A DNA stretch of 64,000 nucleotides, from positions 372,001 through 436,000 of the forward strand of contig NZ_BNJJ01000003.1 of assembly GCF_016587435.1 (NCBI RefSeq). Reading direction: 5' to 3'. Origin of the DNA: Dictyobacter formicarum (GTDB lineage Bacteria > Chloroflexota > Ktedonobacteria > Ktedonobacterales > Ktedonobacteraceae). The position numbers and the translations under genes are program-made. Of this stretch, positions 9,113-18,024 are shown piece after piece (positions within the stretch are counted from its first letter, which is position 1; each line of letters starts with the position of its first letter). The notes under the pieces were generated by a model that was not told the origin of the DNA, did no database searches, and saw only the letters and a list, made by a program, of their open reading frames with translations.

Positions 9113-10864
9113 ATGACGATTAACATACAGCATGGAAGTCCGTCATTCCCTTCAGCAACCAGCACGTTAGCCCCGTCCAGTCGTGAGGACATGGATGGCG
9201 CCATTGATGTGCTCGTTGAGCAAAAAGAGAACTGGATTCAGACGTCCGTTACCGAGCGTATCAGGATCGTGGATAGCTTAATTGCTGATTTTTCTGCGCT
9301 GGCGCCGCGCTGGGTGGCGGCCAGCCTACAAGCAAAAGGGCTTGATGAGGATTCCCCATACGCGGGCGATGAGTGGTCGGCTGGAACCTGGGCGTTGTTA
9401 CATAGTTTGCGTCAATTGCGCCAGGCACTGGTCAATATTCAGAAAGATGGTCATCCTCATATTCCAGGACCTGTACGTATGCGCCCGGATGGTCAGGTGA
9501 AGGCACAGGTCTTTCCATTTCGCTCCTATGATCGGGTCCTCTTTTCGGGCCTGAAGGCCGAGGTCTGGATGCAACCGGGCGTGACGGCCGAGACGCTCTC
9601 TTCAACGCAGGCGGTCAACTATCAGTCGCCAGCCCCTGCCGGCAAGGTGGCGCTGGTCCTCGGTGCCGGCAATGTCGCCAGCATCGGTCCGCTTGATGTG
9701 CTCTATAAGCTGTTTACAGACAACCAGGTCGTTCTCTTCAAAGCTAATCCTGTTAATGCATATCTAAGTCCTTTAATGAAAGAAGCCTTTCGCACCCTGA
9801 TCAAACCCGGCTATTTGCGCGTTGTTTACGGTGGGGCCGAGGAAGGTACCTATCTCTGCCAGCATCCCAACATTGATGAGATTCATATCACGGGCTCCGA
9901 TAAAACTTTTGATGCCATTGTCTTTGGACCTGGAACCGAGGGAGCGGCCCGTAAAGCGGCCCGGCAGCCATTGATCTCTAAGCGTGTTACGGGAGAATTA
10001 GGTAATGTCAGCCCTGTCATTGTGGTACCGGGTCCATGGAGCCAGCAAGATATTGCCTATCAGGCCGTGCACATAGCTTCGATGCTCGTCAATAACGCGG
10101 GCTATAACTGTAATGCGACCCGCGTAATCATCCAGCACAAAAACTGGTCTCAGCGCCAGGAATTGCTACAGCAGATCCGAAGCGTACTCTCACACCTTCC
10201 GACGCGCAAAGCCTATTATCCAGGCGCTCGCGATCGCTATCAGGCCTTTCTGGATGCGCACCCGGAGGCTGAACTATTTGGTACGGGCGATCCACAACAT
10301 TTGCCCTGGACACTGATTGCGGATGTTGATGCCACCCATACGGACGATATGTGTTTTACGACCGAAGCGTTCTGTAGTCTCTTCTCAGAGACCGCCCTCG
10401 ACGCAGCCAGTGTAGTTGAATATATTGAGCGCGCGGTGCAGTTCGCCAATGAGCAGCTCTGGGGCACCCTCAATATCACGCTGCTGGCCCACCCACGCTC
10501 GCTAAAAGATCCAGCTGTCGCGGCTGCTGTCGGGCGAGCGATCGCCCGGCTACGCTACGGTACCATTGGCGTCAACTATTGGGCCGGCACCAGTTTTGTT
10601 CTTGGATCAACTACCTGGGGAGCCTTTCCTGGCCATGAAATCTATGATATTCAATCTGGCAATGATGTTGTGCATAATTCATTGATGTTCTCGCGACCTC
10701 AGAAAAGCGTATTGTATGCACCTTTTAAAAGTATGCCAACGCCTCCCTGGTTTACCAGCCAGGCCAGGATCGCCCCCAAACTCTTCAAGCAAATGGTGCG
10801 ATTTGAACAATCCCCTTCCTGGCGAAAAATACCAGCCATCATCAAAACAGCATTATTTGGATAA
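9113..10864 (+). CDS. aldehyde dehydrogenase-superfamily protein (acyl-CoA reductase-like)
   Basis: 583 residues, longer than standard ALDHs (about 490) because of a ~100-residue N-terminal part. The Rossmann part is seen in APAGKVALVLGAGNVASIGPLDVLYKL, followed by ITGSDKTFDAIVFGPG (NAD-binding region), GELGNVSPVIVVPG (general-base Glu region) and NNAGYNCNATR with the candidate catalytic Cys. The C-terminal 60 residues (MPTPPWFTSQARIAPKLFKQMVRFEQSPSWRKI and following) are an extra tail. Such proteins oxidise aldehydes or reduce acyl thioesters with NAD(P); the exact substrate cannot be read. It starts after a GGAGAGA site and is followed by a hairpin. It stands alone. Confidence 0.82.
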   Translation: MTINIQHGSPSFPSATSTLAPSSREDMDGAIDVLVEQKENWIQTSVTERIRIVDSLIADFSALAPRWVAASLQAKGLDEDSPYAGDEWSAGTWALLHSLRQLRQALVNIQKDGHPHIPGPVRMRPDGQVKAQVFPFRSYDRVLFSGLKAEVWMQPGVTAETLSSTQAVNYQSPAPAGKVALVLGAGNVASIGPLDVLYKLFTDNQVVLFKANPVNAYLSPLMKEAFRTLIKPGYLRVVYGGAEEGTYLCQHPNIDEIHITGSDKTFDAIVFGPGTEGAARKAARQPLISKRVTGELGNVSPVIVVPGPWSQQDIAYQAVHIASMLVNNAGYNCNATRVIIQHKNWSQRQELLQQIRSVLSHLPTRKAYYPGARDRYQAFLDAHPEAELFGTGDPQHLPWTLIADVDATHTDDMCFTTEAFCSLFSETALDAASVVEYIERAVQFANEQLWGTLNITLLAHPRSLKDPAVAAAVGRAIARLRYGTIGVNYWAGTSFVLGSTTWGAFPGHEIYDIQSGNDVVHNSLMFSRPQKSVLYAPFKSMPTPPWFTSQARIAPKLFKQMVRFEQSPSWRKIPAIIKTALFG

Positions 10865-10896
10865 CATCCCCCACCGCATAATGCGGACAGACTTAT

Positions 10897-10948
10897 AGGA
10901 TGGGCAGAGCGACAGGAGACATACTTTCCCTGCTGCTCTGCCCGTCCT
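10897..10948 (+). terminator. hairpin after the ALDH gene
   Basis: AGGATGGGCAGAGC pairs with GCTCTGCCCGTCCT (one G-T step) 33 bases past the stop codon. There is no T-run, so its action as an intrinsic terminator is only probable. Confidence 0.5.
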
Positions 10949-11121
10949 GTCAAAAGACGTTTGGAATAATGCACAGCAACATACTTGTTTCTATGTAAGA
11001 AATTACGAATCATTCCATCAGAGAATCGTGATGTGGCTGGTGGATATTATGCGTCTCTGGTGGTCTCTGCTAAAAATACGTCTTTCCTATGAGCACCAAT
11101 TATAACTAAGGAGTATTCAAA

Positions 11122-12255
11122 ATGGCGACTCTCCCTATGAGCAATTCTCAACATGCTTCATCAGGTGAACAGGAGCATATACAACATACCGTTCCATTAT
11201 TTCAACCATATACATTACGTGGCTTGACCTTGCGCAATCGTATTGCGGTAGCGCCCATGTGCCAGTATTCTGCTACCGATGGCTTTGCGAGCGATTGGCA
11301 CCTGGTACATTTAGGCTCGTTCGCTGTCGGAGGCGCGGCCGTGGTGATGACCGAGGCCACCGCCGTTGAGGCCCGAGGACGTATTTCTCCCCAGGATCTG
11401 GGTATCTATCGCGATGAGCACATAGAGATGCTCTCGCGCATTAGCGCTTTTATCAAATCACAGAACGCCATTCCAGCCATCCAGTTGGCCCATGCAGGGA
11501 GGAAAGCCAGCACTTTTAGACCGTGGAGTGGAAGCGGCGAGGTAGCACGTGAGGACGGTGGCTGGGAGACGGTTGCTCCAAGCACGCTGCGTTTTGCCCA
11601 ACATTATCCATTGCCGGTTGAGCTTTCCAGCGACGAGATTACAAAAGTGATACGTAGCTTCCAGCAGGGTGCTCGCAGGGCGTTACAGGCGGGATTCCGA
11701 ATCCTCGAAATTCATGCCGCCCATGGCTACTTGATCCATGAGTTCCTCTCTCCCTATTCCAATCATCGTACCGATGAGTATGGCGGTTCCCTGCAAAATC
11801 GCATGCGTTTCTTGCTTGAGGTTACCGATGCTATTCGTCAGATTATGCCTGCCGATCTGCCATTGCTGGTGCGCATCTCAGCCAGCGATTGGATCGAAGG
11901 TGGCTTGACGATCGAAGAGAGTATCGAGATAAGTCATGCCCTGCGCGAACATGGCGTCGATCTGATAGATGTCTCCTCAGGCGGCAATGTCGAAAAAGCG
12001 AAGATCCCCGTCGCCCCTGGCTACCAGGTACCCTTTGCTGAAAGGATCCGCCGCGAAGCGAATATCCCTACGGGAGCTGTCGGCCTGATTACCGAGTCAA
12101 AACAGGCCAATCAGATCTTAGAGCAGCAGCAAGCGGATATGATCTTCCTGGCCCGTGAACTCTTACGTGATCCACACTGGCCATTAAGGGCTGCCCGCGA
12201 ACTGTCCCAGGACATTGCCTGGCCCAAACAGTACGAGCGAGCCAAGTTGTCATAG
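11122..12255 (+). CDS. NADH:flavin oxidoreductase, old yellow enzyme family (YqjM/NamA type)
   Basis: 377 residues with an FMN-binding TIM barrel. The sequence PLFQPYTLRGLTLRNRIAVAP, MCQYSATDG with the class-specific Cys47, QLAHAGRKAS and the DWIEGGLTIEES segment are typical of thermophilic-like OYEs, which reduce activated C=C bonds with NAD(P)H. An N-terminal extension of 24 polar residues precedes the usual start; an AAGGAG site 11 bases before the ATG at 11122 supports the longer form. Cytosolic, single gene. The physiological substrate is unknown; xenobiotic or oxidative-stress roles are common in the family. Confidence 0.9.
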   Translation: MATLPMSNSQHASSGEQEHIQHTVPLFQPYTLRGLTLRNRIAVAPMCQYSATDGFASDWHLVHLGSFAVGGAAVVMTEATAVEARGRISPQDLGIYRDEHIEMLSRISAFIKSQNAIPAIQLAHAGRKASTFRPWSGSGEVAREDGGWETVAPSTLRFAQHYPLPVELSSDEITKVIRSFQQGARRALQAGFRILEIHAAHGYLIHEFLSPYSNHRTDEYGGSLQNRMRFLLEVTDAIRQIMPADLPLLVRISASDWIEGGLTIEESIEISHALREHGVDLIDVSSGGNVEKAKIPVAPGYQVPFAERIRREANIPTGAVGLITESKQANQILEQQQADMIFLARELLRDPHWPLRAARELSQDIAWPKQYERAKLS

Positions 12256-12288
12256 CGTAATCCAGAGAGGTCGCTGCTTTTCTAAGCA

Positions 12289-12337
12289 CCAGGATAATGG
12301 CCAGGCTCTACAAAGTTATTCCTGGCCATTATCCTGG
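12289..12337. terminator. bidirectional hairpin between convergent genes
   Basis: A perfect 17-bp stem (CCAGGATAATGGCCAGG with its complement) spans the 3' end of the small minus-strand gene and the downstream region of the OYE gene. It overlaps the last seven codons of the minus-strand gene. Confidence 0.7.
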
Positions 12338-12657
12338 CTACTATAGCGTCTCTGGTGCTCCTGACGCGCCTCACGTAGGATCGCCAACGGTTTGACCAGG
12401 AAGCCAGCGCAGGCTCCATACTCATGCAAAATAGTCACGGTTTCATGTGTCATAAAGTACTTGCCGTTGCCCACCACACAATCATTGATGACGAGCAGGA
12501 CGCTAAAGCTTGTCTCAGCTGGCATTGAGGTCAGCACATCTAACAGCTCTTGCGTATTTGTAACATCAATGCGCTGCGCTGACGAGATTCGATCATGTGG
12601 CGTCACCTTTTCAGGGTAGATATACAATTCCGCATGCCCAATAGCCATTGCATTCAT
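12316..12657 (-). CDS. hypothetical protein (113 aa)
   Basis: The family is not recognised. The start is supported by GTTGGAGGATAG, seven bases before the ATG. The protein is soluble with alternating strands and helices (ELLDVLTSMPAETSFSVLL, ETVTILHEYGACAGFLVKP) and a polar, Arg/Gln-rich C-terminal tail. No signal peptide or membrane segment. It lies 82 bases downstream of another minus-strand gene of unknown function, so they may be cotranscribed. Confidence 0.7.
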   Translation of the reverse strand: MNAMAIGHAELYIYPEKVTPHDRISSAQRIDVTNTQELLDVLTSMPAETSFSVLLVINDCVVGNGKYFMTHETVTILHEYGACAGFLVKPLAILREARQEHQRRYSSQDNGQE

Positions 12658-12739
12658 AAACTATCCTCCAACACAAACAATCTATCTGTAGTCCTTGTAT
12701 ATAATAGTCTTCATCAGCTTATTTCGCTTCACCGCTTAC

Positions 12740-13651
12740 CTATCTGAGATGCAGCAAAAACGAGGCGGCATGCCCATATTCAAGCAGTAACCCCTGCATA
12801 TCAGCCAGCAATTGCACAGCCAGGGTGATCTTTGCGGCAATTTCATCACGTTTATGCGTGCCTGTGCCGATATTTTCTTTCAGAAACTCTAAAAAAGCTG
12901 TGCTATCAGCGACCTGATTGGATAGGTGCTTGATTTTATCCAGTTGCTGATGACTGGCATACACGTGCGCCAATGAGGTAAAGTCATAGTGCGCCCCTGT
13001 ATGCTCTTCCTCAAAATCGTCTCGATAGGAACTCAGTAACTTGATATCAGGATCACCTTGCATCGAGGTGAGTTTGTCGGTATCCAGGTGCACATTATTC
13101 TGTTGCAGCACTTCAGAAAGCAGCCGCACAAATTCCATAAAGATATAATAGAGGTCTGCGATGAAAACCCGGATACGCTGGAGAGGATCGTCAGGTGATA
13201 TCTGATACACAAAGGTCTCATAAGAACTGTAATTTGCCTCAATCAGGCGCTGCAGATCATTGAGGATCGTCATGATATCATTAAAGCGAGTTACAAAGGT
13301 ATTGATATTCGTAGTTTGCTGAGTGTCTAAATAGATATGATACATGCGATAGAGCGCCTGCAACGTTTGATCGATGCCAGTGCTTTCTTTCTTCTGGATG
13401 GCGGGCTCGCTCCCGGTGACAGACACCAGCATTCCTTTGTTCTGGCTTCTGGGAACCGTAACCTTTTCAAGCTCAGGGGATGTAGTGGTAATCAGTTGCG
13501 TGCGCAGCACTTCGAGAGCGGTGTCGATATCATCTAGCAATTCGCTCTTCTGGTTTTCGCTTAAGGTCAGATTATACTTGACGACACTGCGACAGGTAAA
13601 AATAGTCGCTATAATGTGCTCAAATTGATGCCTGGATGCATCGTACGACAT
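12740..13651 (-). CDS. hypothetical alpha-helical protein (303 aa)
   Basis: The family is not recognised. The protein is almost entirely helical, with long amphipathic stretches (TGIDQTLQALYRMYHIYLDTQ, FNDIMTILNDLQRLIEANY, IFMEFVRLLSEVLQQN) and no membrane segment or signal peptide, suggesting a helical bundle. A polar Ser/Thr-rich linker is around residues 55-90. The start is preceded by a GGAAA-type purine-rich site. The downstream 113-aa gene is a possible operon partner. Confidence 0.72.
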   Translation of the reverse strand: MSYDASRHQFEHIIATIFTCRSVVKYNLTLSENQKSELLDDIDTALEVLRTQLITTTSPELEKVTVPRSQNKGMLVSVTGSEPAIQKKESTGIDQTLQALYRMYHIYLDTQQTTNINTFVTRFNDIMTILNDLQRLIEANYSSYETFVYQISPDDPLQRIRVFIADLYYIFMEFVRLLSEVLQQNNVHLDTDKLTSMQGDPDIKLLSSYRDDFEEEHTGAHYDFTSLAHVYASHQQLDKIKHLSNQVADSTAFLEFLKENIGTGTHKRDEIAAKITLAVQLLADMQGLLLEYGHAASFLLHLR

Positions 13652-13870
13652 ACAGTTTCCTTTCCCTCACTACCTATGCAACCTTATTCGCCATGCCAGT
13701 AAAATTTTTTATTATGATGTTTTGTATGCCATATATAGGATAGCATTTATTAGCCCTTTAATGCACCATATTCGATGCAAGATAGCCTATTTGTCTCTTC
13801 CCATTTCAACCATGCAATCACCTTTTTCTGCTCATACAGCAGACGACCGCTGTGTCGATCACAAAAACAA

Positions 13871-13911
13871 ATGGAGAGCCCAACCTGAATGATACAGGTT
13901 GGGCTCTCCAT
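13871..13911 (-). terminator. Rho-independent terminator of the pdh operon
   Basis: ATGGAGAGCCCAACCTG pairs with CAGGTTGGGCTCTCCAT around GAATGATA-type loop bases; on the minus strand TTGTTTTTGT follows. It lies 41 bases past the end of the E2 gene. Confidence 0.88.
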
Positions 13912-13951
13912 CTATTACTTCCGCTAATCGGCGGTAAAACAGTAACAGCTG

Positions 13952-15256
13952 TTAGCCAAGTAGCAGATAGATATTCTGCAGTAAGCGTTTGACTTCTTGC
14001 AGGAAGCGTGCCACAGTAGCACCATACAGAATACGGTGATCAGCCGAGAGGGTCACATGCATGATGTCTCGAATGACCGGCTGATTATCGATGGGGACAA
14101 AGGTTTTGCGTGCAGCGGCTACAGCCAGAATGGCGGACTGCGGAGGATTGATCACTGCCGCAAAGTCAGTTACGTCCATCATACCCAGATTGGAAATTGA
14201 GAATGTGCCACCCTCCAGATCGGCTGGGGTTAACTTACCAGCCTGCGCTTTAGCAACCAGAGCCTTGGCCTCGCGCGCAATGGTGCGCAGACCTTTGATA
14301 TTGGCATCACGAATGACCGGGACAATCAGTCCAGCAGGTACATCGACAGCGATACCAATATTAATATGTTTGTGCAACAAGAACTGTCCATCGCGGTATG
14401 AGCCATTGACCTCGGGGAACTTCTCCAGCGCCAGGGCACAGGCTTTAATAACCAGGTCATTGACGCTAATCTTGACTCCGCCTTCGCCAGCATTCGCGTT
14501 GAGCTTCAGGCGCATCTCCAGCGCATCCGTCAGATCAATGTCATTGCCAATGTAGAAATGAGGCACGCTCTGCTTGGATTCGGTCAGTCGGCGAGCAATG
14601 GTCTTCTGCATAGTGGAAAGCGTGACGATCTCCGTGTCCTCTGTAGACACCTCGGGCTGGATAGCAGCCACGGCCACAGCCTCGGGAGCAGCCACAGGAG
14701 TTGTTGCCTGGGGGGCAGCCTGGGGAGCCGCTTTGGTTGTGCGCTGCTGCTCGATATAATCCTCGATATCGTCGCGTACGATACGACCACCTGGACCAGT
14801 ACCTTTGATCTGCTGGAGATCAATCCCATGCTCTTCAGCCATGCGTCGTGCCAGAGGAGAAGACTTAATCGGTCCACCATTGGCACGGGCATTCTGAGAA
14901 GACAGACCAGGCTCCACAGAAGGCTGGTTCTGGACGCCATTACCGGCATCGCTGACTGCCGTAGTTTTCTGAGAAGGCGCTGCTTTAACGCTAGAGGCCT
15001 GCTGTTGCGTCTGTACATTCGCTCCAGTGCCTACTATTGCGATGGGTTGACCAATGGGAGCCGTCTCACCTTCAGATACCAGAATCTGCTCTAAGATACC
15101 GGCACTAAACGACTCGATCTCCATATTGGCTTTGTCGGTCTCAACCTCAGCAACAACTTCGCCCTTTTTTACCTCATCACCAGGCTTCTTCAGCCAGCGT
15201 GTGATGGTGCCTTCCTGCATGGTATCGCTGAGTCGGGGCATATTCACTTCGGGCAT
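13952..15256 (-). CDS. pdhC: dihydrolipoamide acetyltransferase, E2 of pyruvate dehydrogenase
   Basis: 434 residues: one lipoyl domain at 1-78 with the lipoylated Lys42 in ETDKANMEI, an Ala/Pro/Gln-rich linker, a peripheral subunit-binding domain (SPLARRMAEEHGIDLQQIKGTG, about 135-170), a second linker and the catalytic core. The active-site His407 is in SADHRILYG, where Tyr stands in place of the usual Asp of HxxxDG; similar HRVIYG forms occur in cyanobacterial E2. It transfers the acetyl group from E1-bound lipoate to CoA. It starts 5 bases after pdhB in the A-B-C operon. No E3 gene is near. A branched-chain 2-oxoacid complex is the alternative. Confidence 0.9.
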   Translation of the reverse strand: MPEVNMPRLSDTMQEGTITRWLKKPGDEVKKGEVVAEVETDKANMEIESFSAGILEQILVSEGETAPIGQPIAIVGTGANVQTQQQASSVKAAPSQKTTAVSDAGNGVQNQPSVEPGLSSQNARANGGPIKSSPLARRMAEEHGIDLQQIKGTGPGGRIVRDDIEDYIEQQRTTKAAPQAAPQATTPVAAPEAVAVAAIQPEVSTEDTEIVTLSTMQKTIARRLTESKQSVPHFYIGNDIDLTDALEMRLKLNANAGEGGVKISVNDLVIKACALALEKFPEVNGSYRDGQFLLHKHINIGIAVDVPAGLIVPVIRDANIKGLRTIAREAKALVAKAQAGKLTPADLEGGTFSISNLGMMDVTDFAAVINPPQSAILAVAAARKTFVPIDNQPVIRDIMHVTLSADHRILYGATVARFLQEVKRLLQNIYLLLG

Positions 15257-15261
15257 ACGTT

Positions 15262-16251
15262 TTATCTCCTCCGGCGGGGCGCGAGTTCATGGATGGCGTC
15301 TAATAGCTGCTTGGCGCCGGTCAGAGCAGCTGACTCCAAGGGCTTGGAATATGGCAGCGGGACCTCGACGTTGGCCACACGCTTGACAGGAGCATCCAAA
15401 TAGTCAAAGGCATCTTCCTGGATCGTGGCAGCAATTTCAGCACCAATGCCATATGAGCGCCAGTCTTCCTCAAAGATAATGGCACGACCGGTCTTTTTCA
15501 CCGAATTGACAATGGTTTCTTTATCCAGCGGACGCAATGAACGAATGTCAACTACCTCAACGTTCCATTTATTTTCCTGCTCCAGGCGCCGAGCCACATC
15601 CAATGCCATGGATGCCATACGTGAATAGCTGATCACGGTCAGGTCGGTGCCTTCTTTAGCAACTTTTGCTTTGCCAAAAGGGACCAGGTAGTCTTCTTCG
15701 GGCACATTGCCTTTGGTGTTGTAGAGCCCCAGATGCTCAATGAAAATAACTGGATTGTTGTTGCGGATCGCCGTTTTCAACATACCTTTGGCATCGGCCG
15801 GAGTAGAAGGCGCAACGACATGAAGTCCCGGAATATGAGCGAACCAGGTTTCCAGATTCTGCGAGTGGGTCGCGGATAGCTGCTGGCCACCACCACCGGG
15901 AGTACGAATGACCATCGGCACTGGCGTCTGCCCACCAAACATGTAATGGATTTTGGCGGCATGATTCAAGATCTCGTCCATGGCCAGGGCAATAAAGTTA
16001 AAGGTCATGATCTCAACCACGGGACGCAGGCCCAGCATGGCAGCGCCAACGGCCATACCGATAAAACCATTCTCAGCAATCGGGGTGTCTACGATACGCC
16101 GGGGTCCAAATTCCTTGAGCAAACCAGCTGTGATTTTGTATGAACCTTCAAAAACACCAATCTCTTCGCCCATTAAAAAAACATTTTCGTCGCGCTTGAG
16201 TTCTTCGCGCAGTGTATCGTTCAGCGCCTGTCGAAAACTTATTTCGGCCAT
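15262..16251 (-). CDS. pdhB: pyruvate dehydrogenase E1 component, beta subunit
   Basis: 329 residues, the normal length. It opens with MAEISFRQALNDTLREELKRDENVFLMGEEIGVFEGSY-type sequence, with the thiamine-activating Glu in LMGEEIG, and carries the C-terminal transketolase domain (SLRPLDKETI, FEEDWRSYGIGAE). It forms the alpha2beta2 thiamine-diphosphate E1 with the upstream gene product and decarboxylates pyruvate. The gap to pdhA is 2 bases and to pdhC 5 bases, so expression is tightly coupled. Confidence 0.93.
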   Translation of the reverse strand: MAEISFRQALNDTLREELKRDENVFLMGEEIGVFEGSYKITAGLLKEFGPRRIVDTPIAENGFIGMAVGAAMLGLRPVVEIMTFNFIALAMDEILNHAAKIHYMFGGQTPVPMVIRTPGGGGQQLSATHSQNLETWFAHIPGLHVVAPSTPADAKGMLKTAIRNNNPVIFIEHLGLYNTKGNVPEEDYLVPFGKAKVAKEGTDLTVISYSRMASMALDVARRLEQENKWNVEVVDIRSLRPLDKETIVNSVKKTGRAIIFEEDWRSYGIGAEIAATIQEDAFDYLDAPVKRVANVEVPLPYSKPLESAALTGAKQLLDAIHELAPRRRR

Positions 16252-16253
16252 TA

Positions 16254-17318
16254 TTACTTACTCTCCTGTAGATGTTCGTCAGACGCGTAGATATGGTCAA
16301 AGAGACTTTCGACCGGTGGGAAGGGGCTTTCCTCGGCAAATCTGACGGCTTCGTTTACCACTTGCTCAACCTGATCTTCAATTGCGCGTAAGCCCTGCTC
16401 ATCGATCAGGCGCGCATCTAACAGGCGTTTCGCAAACGTTGGCACGGGATCCAAAGAGCGACCCTTTTTGACCAGATCTTCGTCACGATAGCGATCTGGA
16501 TCAATCACAGAGTGACCACGATGGCGGAAACTGACCGCTTCTACAATATATGGCTCGTGCTCTTCACGGGCCGCGCGAGTAGCTCGGCGCATCGCATCAC
16601 GTACCGCAATTACGTCGTTACCATCTACGCGCTCTCCACGTACGTCAAAAGCACAGCCTTTGCGATACAGTTCAGCAACTGCCGATCCTTTTTCTACAGG
16701 TAAGCCCATGCCATACTGGTTATTGACGACAAAGAAAATAACCGGCAGCTTGTAAATCTTGGCCAGGTTCAATGATTCGTAGAACGGGCCACCATTTGTT
16801 GTGCCGTCGCCCATCTGGACCGCAACAACTTCATCAGACCCGCGATAAGCAACCGCAAACGCTGCTCCTACTGCCAGAGGAACCTGCCCACCAACGATTC
16901 CATATCCACCCAATAAGCGATGTTCCAGGCTAAACATGTGCATAGAACCGCCGCGACCATAAGAACAGCCTGTCTCTTTGCCAAACAATTCAGCCATTAC
17001 AGCATTTGCCGAGATGCCACGGCCCAGTGCGTATCCATGTTCTCGATAATTCGTATAGAGGTAATCTTTTGCTTCCAAGCCTGCACAGAATCCGACAACA
17101 GTGGCCTCTTCACCCAGGTTTAAATGACAATAGCCGCCGATACGGGCCATCTTGTACATCTCATCCGATTTTTCTTCAAAACGACGGATAAGTAACATCT
17201 GGTGATAGTAGTTTACCAGCGTCTCTCGATTTTCGTCTTCAGGCAGCGTGACGACACGAGGCTTATCTGTTGTGGTGGCATCGCGTCCATCCGGTCGCTT
17301 TTGCTGCTCAGTACTCAT
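16254..17318 (-). CDS. pdhA: pyruvate dehydrogenase E1 component, alpha subunit
   Basis: 354 residues. The thiamine-diphosphate motif runs from QMGDGTTNGG to FVVNNQYGMG, and the regulated-loop region reads FRHRGHSVIDPDRYRDEDL. First gene of pdhABC; start ATG after TCAGGAGACATC. Together with E1 beta it feeds acetyl units to E2. A polar 35-residue N-terminus (QQKRPDGRDATTTDKPRV) precedes the core. Substrate could be a branched-chain oxoacid instead of pyruvate; the gene order alone does not decide. Confidence 0.92.
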   Translation of the reverse strand: MSTEQQKRPDGRDATTTDKPRVVTLPEDENRETLVNYYHQMLLIRRFEEKSDEMYKMARIGGYCHLNLGEEATVVGFCAGLEAKDYLYTNYREHGYALGRGISANAVMAELFGKETGCSYGRGGSMHMFSLEHRLLGGYGIVGGQVPLAVGAAFAVAYRGSDEVVAVQMGDGTTNGGPFYESLNLAKIYKLPVIFFVVNNQYGMGLPVEKGSAVAELYRKGCAFDVRGERVDGNDVIAVRDAMRRATRAAREEHEPYIVEAVSFRHRGHSVIDPDRYRDEDLVKKGRSLDPVPTFAKRLLDARLIDEQGLRAIEDQVEQVVNEAVRFAEESPFPPVESLFDHIYASDEHLQESK

Positions 17319-17661
17319 GATGTCTCCTGATTTTCTTTAGTAACTATTTGTTGGAGTTGGAGAATGTTCGTCTGTCTAGGGTAGTTCTGACTCGTCTGGA
17401 GTGCGTACCCAAATACTCAGTGTTTTAATAGACATATCCCACATAATTGTAACACGTATTGAAAAGTTTACCATGCTATTGTGGGTACATGACCACTCAA
17501 TAGGTAGAAGATACTGTTAGCTAGCTACCAAAAACTTACTCATACTGACATTCACGAACAGAACAAACCATTCGCTATCATATCACAAGGCCAATTTAGC
17601 TGGCTATATATTATTCCATCTGTGTTCTTAAACATTAAAGGTAGACACTACAATATAGGAA
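17319..17661. other. upstream region of the pdh operon
   Basis: About 340 AT-rich bases between two minus-strand genes. The pdh promoter must be here, but no near-consensus -35/-10 pair was recognised. No ORF with a ribosome site. Confidence 0.4.
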
Positions 17662-17710
17662 GCGATAAAAAATAAGCAGCACCCAGAGGATGCTGCTCAT
17701 TTTTTATCGC
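17662..17710. terminator. terminator hairpin at the stop of the 80-aa gene
   Basis: Nearly symmetrical: GCGATAAAAAAT-A-AGCAGCA on the left pairs with TGCTGCT-C-ATTTTTTATCGC on the right. It includes the stop codon (17704-17706) of the small minus-strand gene, and on the minus strand a T-rich stretch closes the stem. Confidence 0.75.
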
Positions 17711-17946
17711 TTTTTTAATTCGCGCCAGTCGCTCTCATGTATCTCTACATCGAACTTTTTGGCGGCTCGCTTGATACGTTTCCAGGCCTCGTCCCTCTCT
17801 GCGTCGCTGACCCCTTCCACCTGATCGAAGCGGGCCAGTGCATTTCTCACATGCGATGCATCAGTCAATGGCTCTTTGCGCTCCTTAGGGAAGGCAAAAT
17901 CGCTATCAGAGAGCGTATCTCGTTTATGTGTCTTTAAGTCTGCCAT
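17704..17946 (-). CDS. small hypothetical protein (DUF6582-like)
   Basis: 80 residues from the ATG at 17946, preferred over an ATG 36 bases upstream because AAAGGA lies 8 bases before it. The sequence shows a short SDSDFAFPKERKEPLTDASHVRNALARF core followed by a Lys/Arg-rich helix (WKRIKRAAKKFDVEI). Small proteins with this core occur widely in actinobacteria and Chloroflexota; the name DUF6582 is from memory and the function is unknown. Strongly basic C-terminus. Confidence 0.75.
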   Translation of the reverse strand: MADLKTHKRDTLSDSDFAFPKERKEPLTDASHVRNALARFDQVEGVSDAERDEAWKRIKRAAKKFDVEIHESDWRELKKR

Positions 17947-18024
17947 AGTGTCTTTCCTTTCTTGTAGAGAAAGTAAACTCACTTTTATGTTACACGAATG
18001 GCAGTTGAAACGAGATGAGCTACT

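Noticed and set aside
14558..15094. 178-codon + strand ORF
   Set aside because: Antisense to the linkers of the E2 gene; composition is that of shadow translation.
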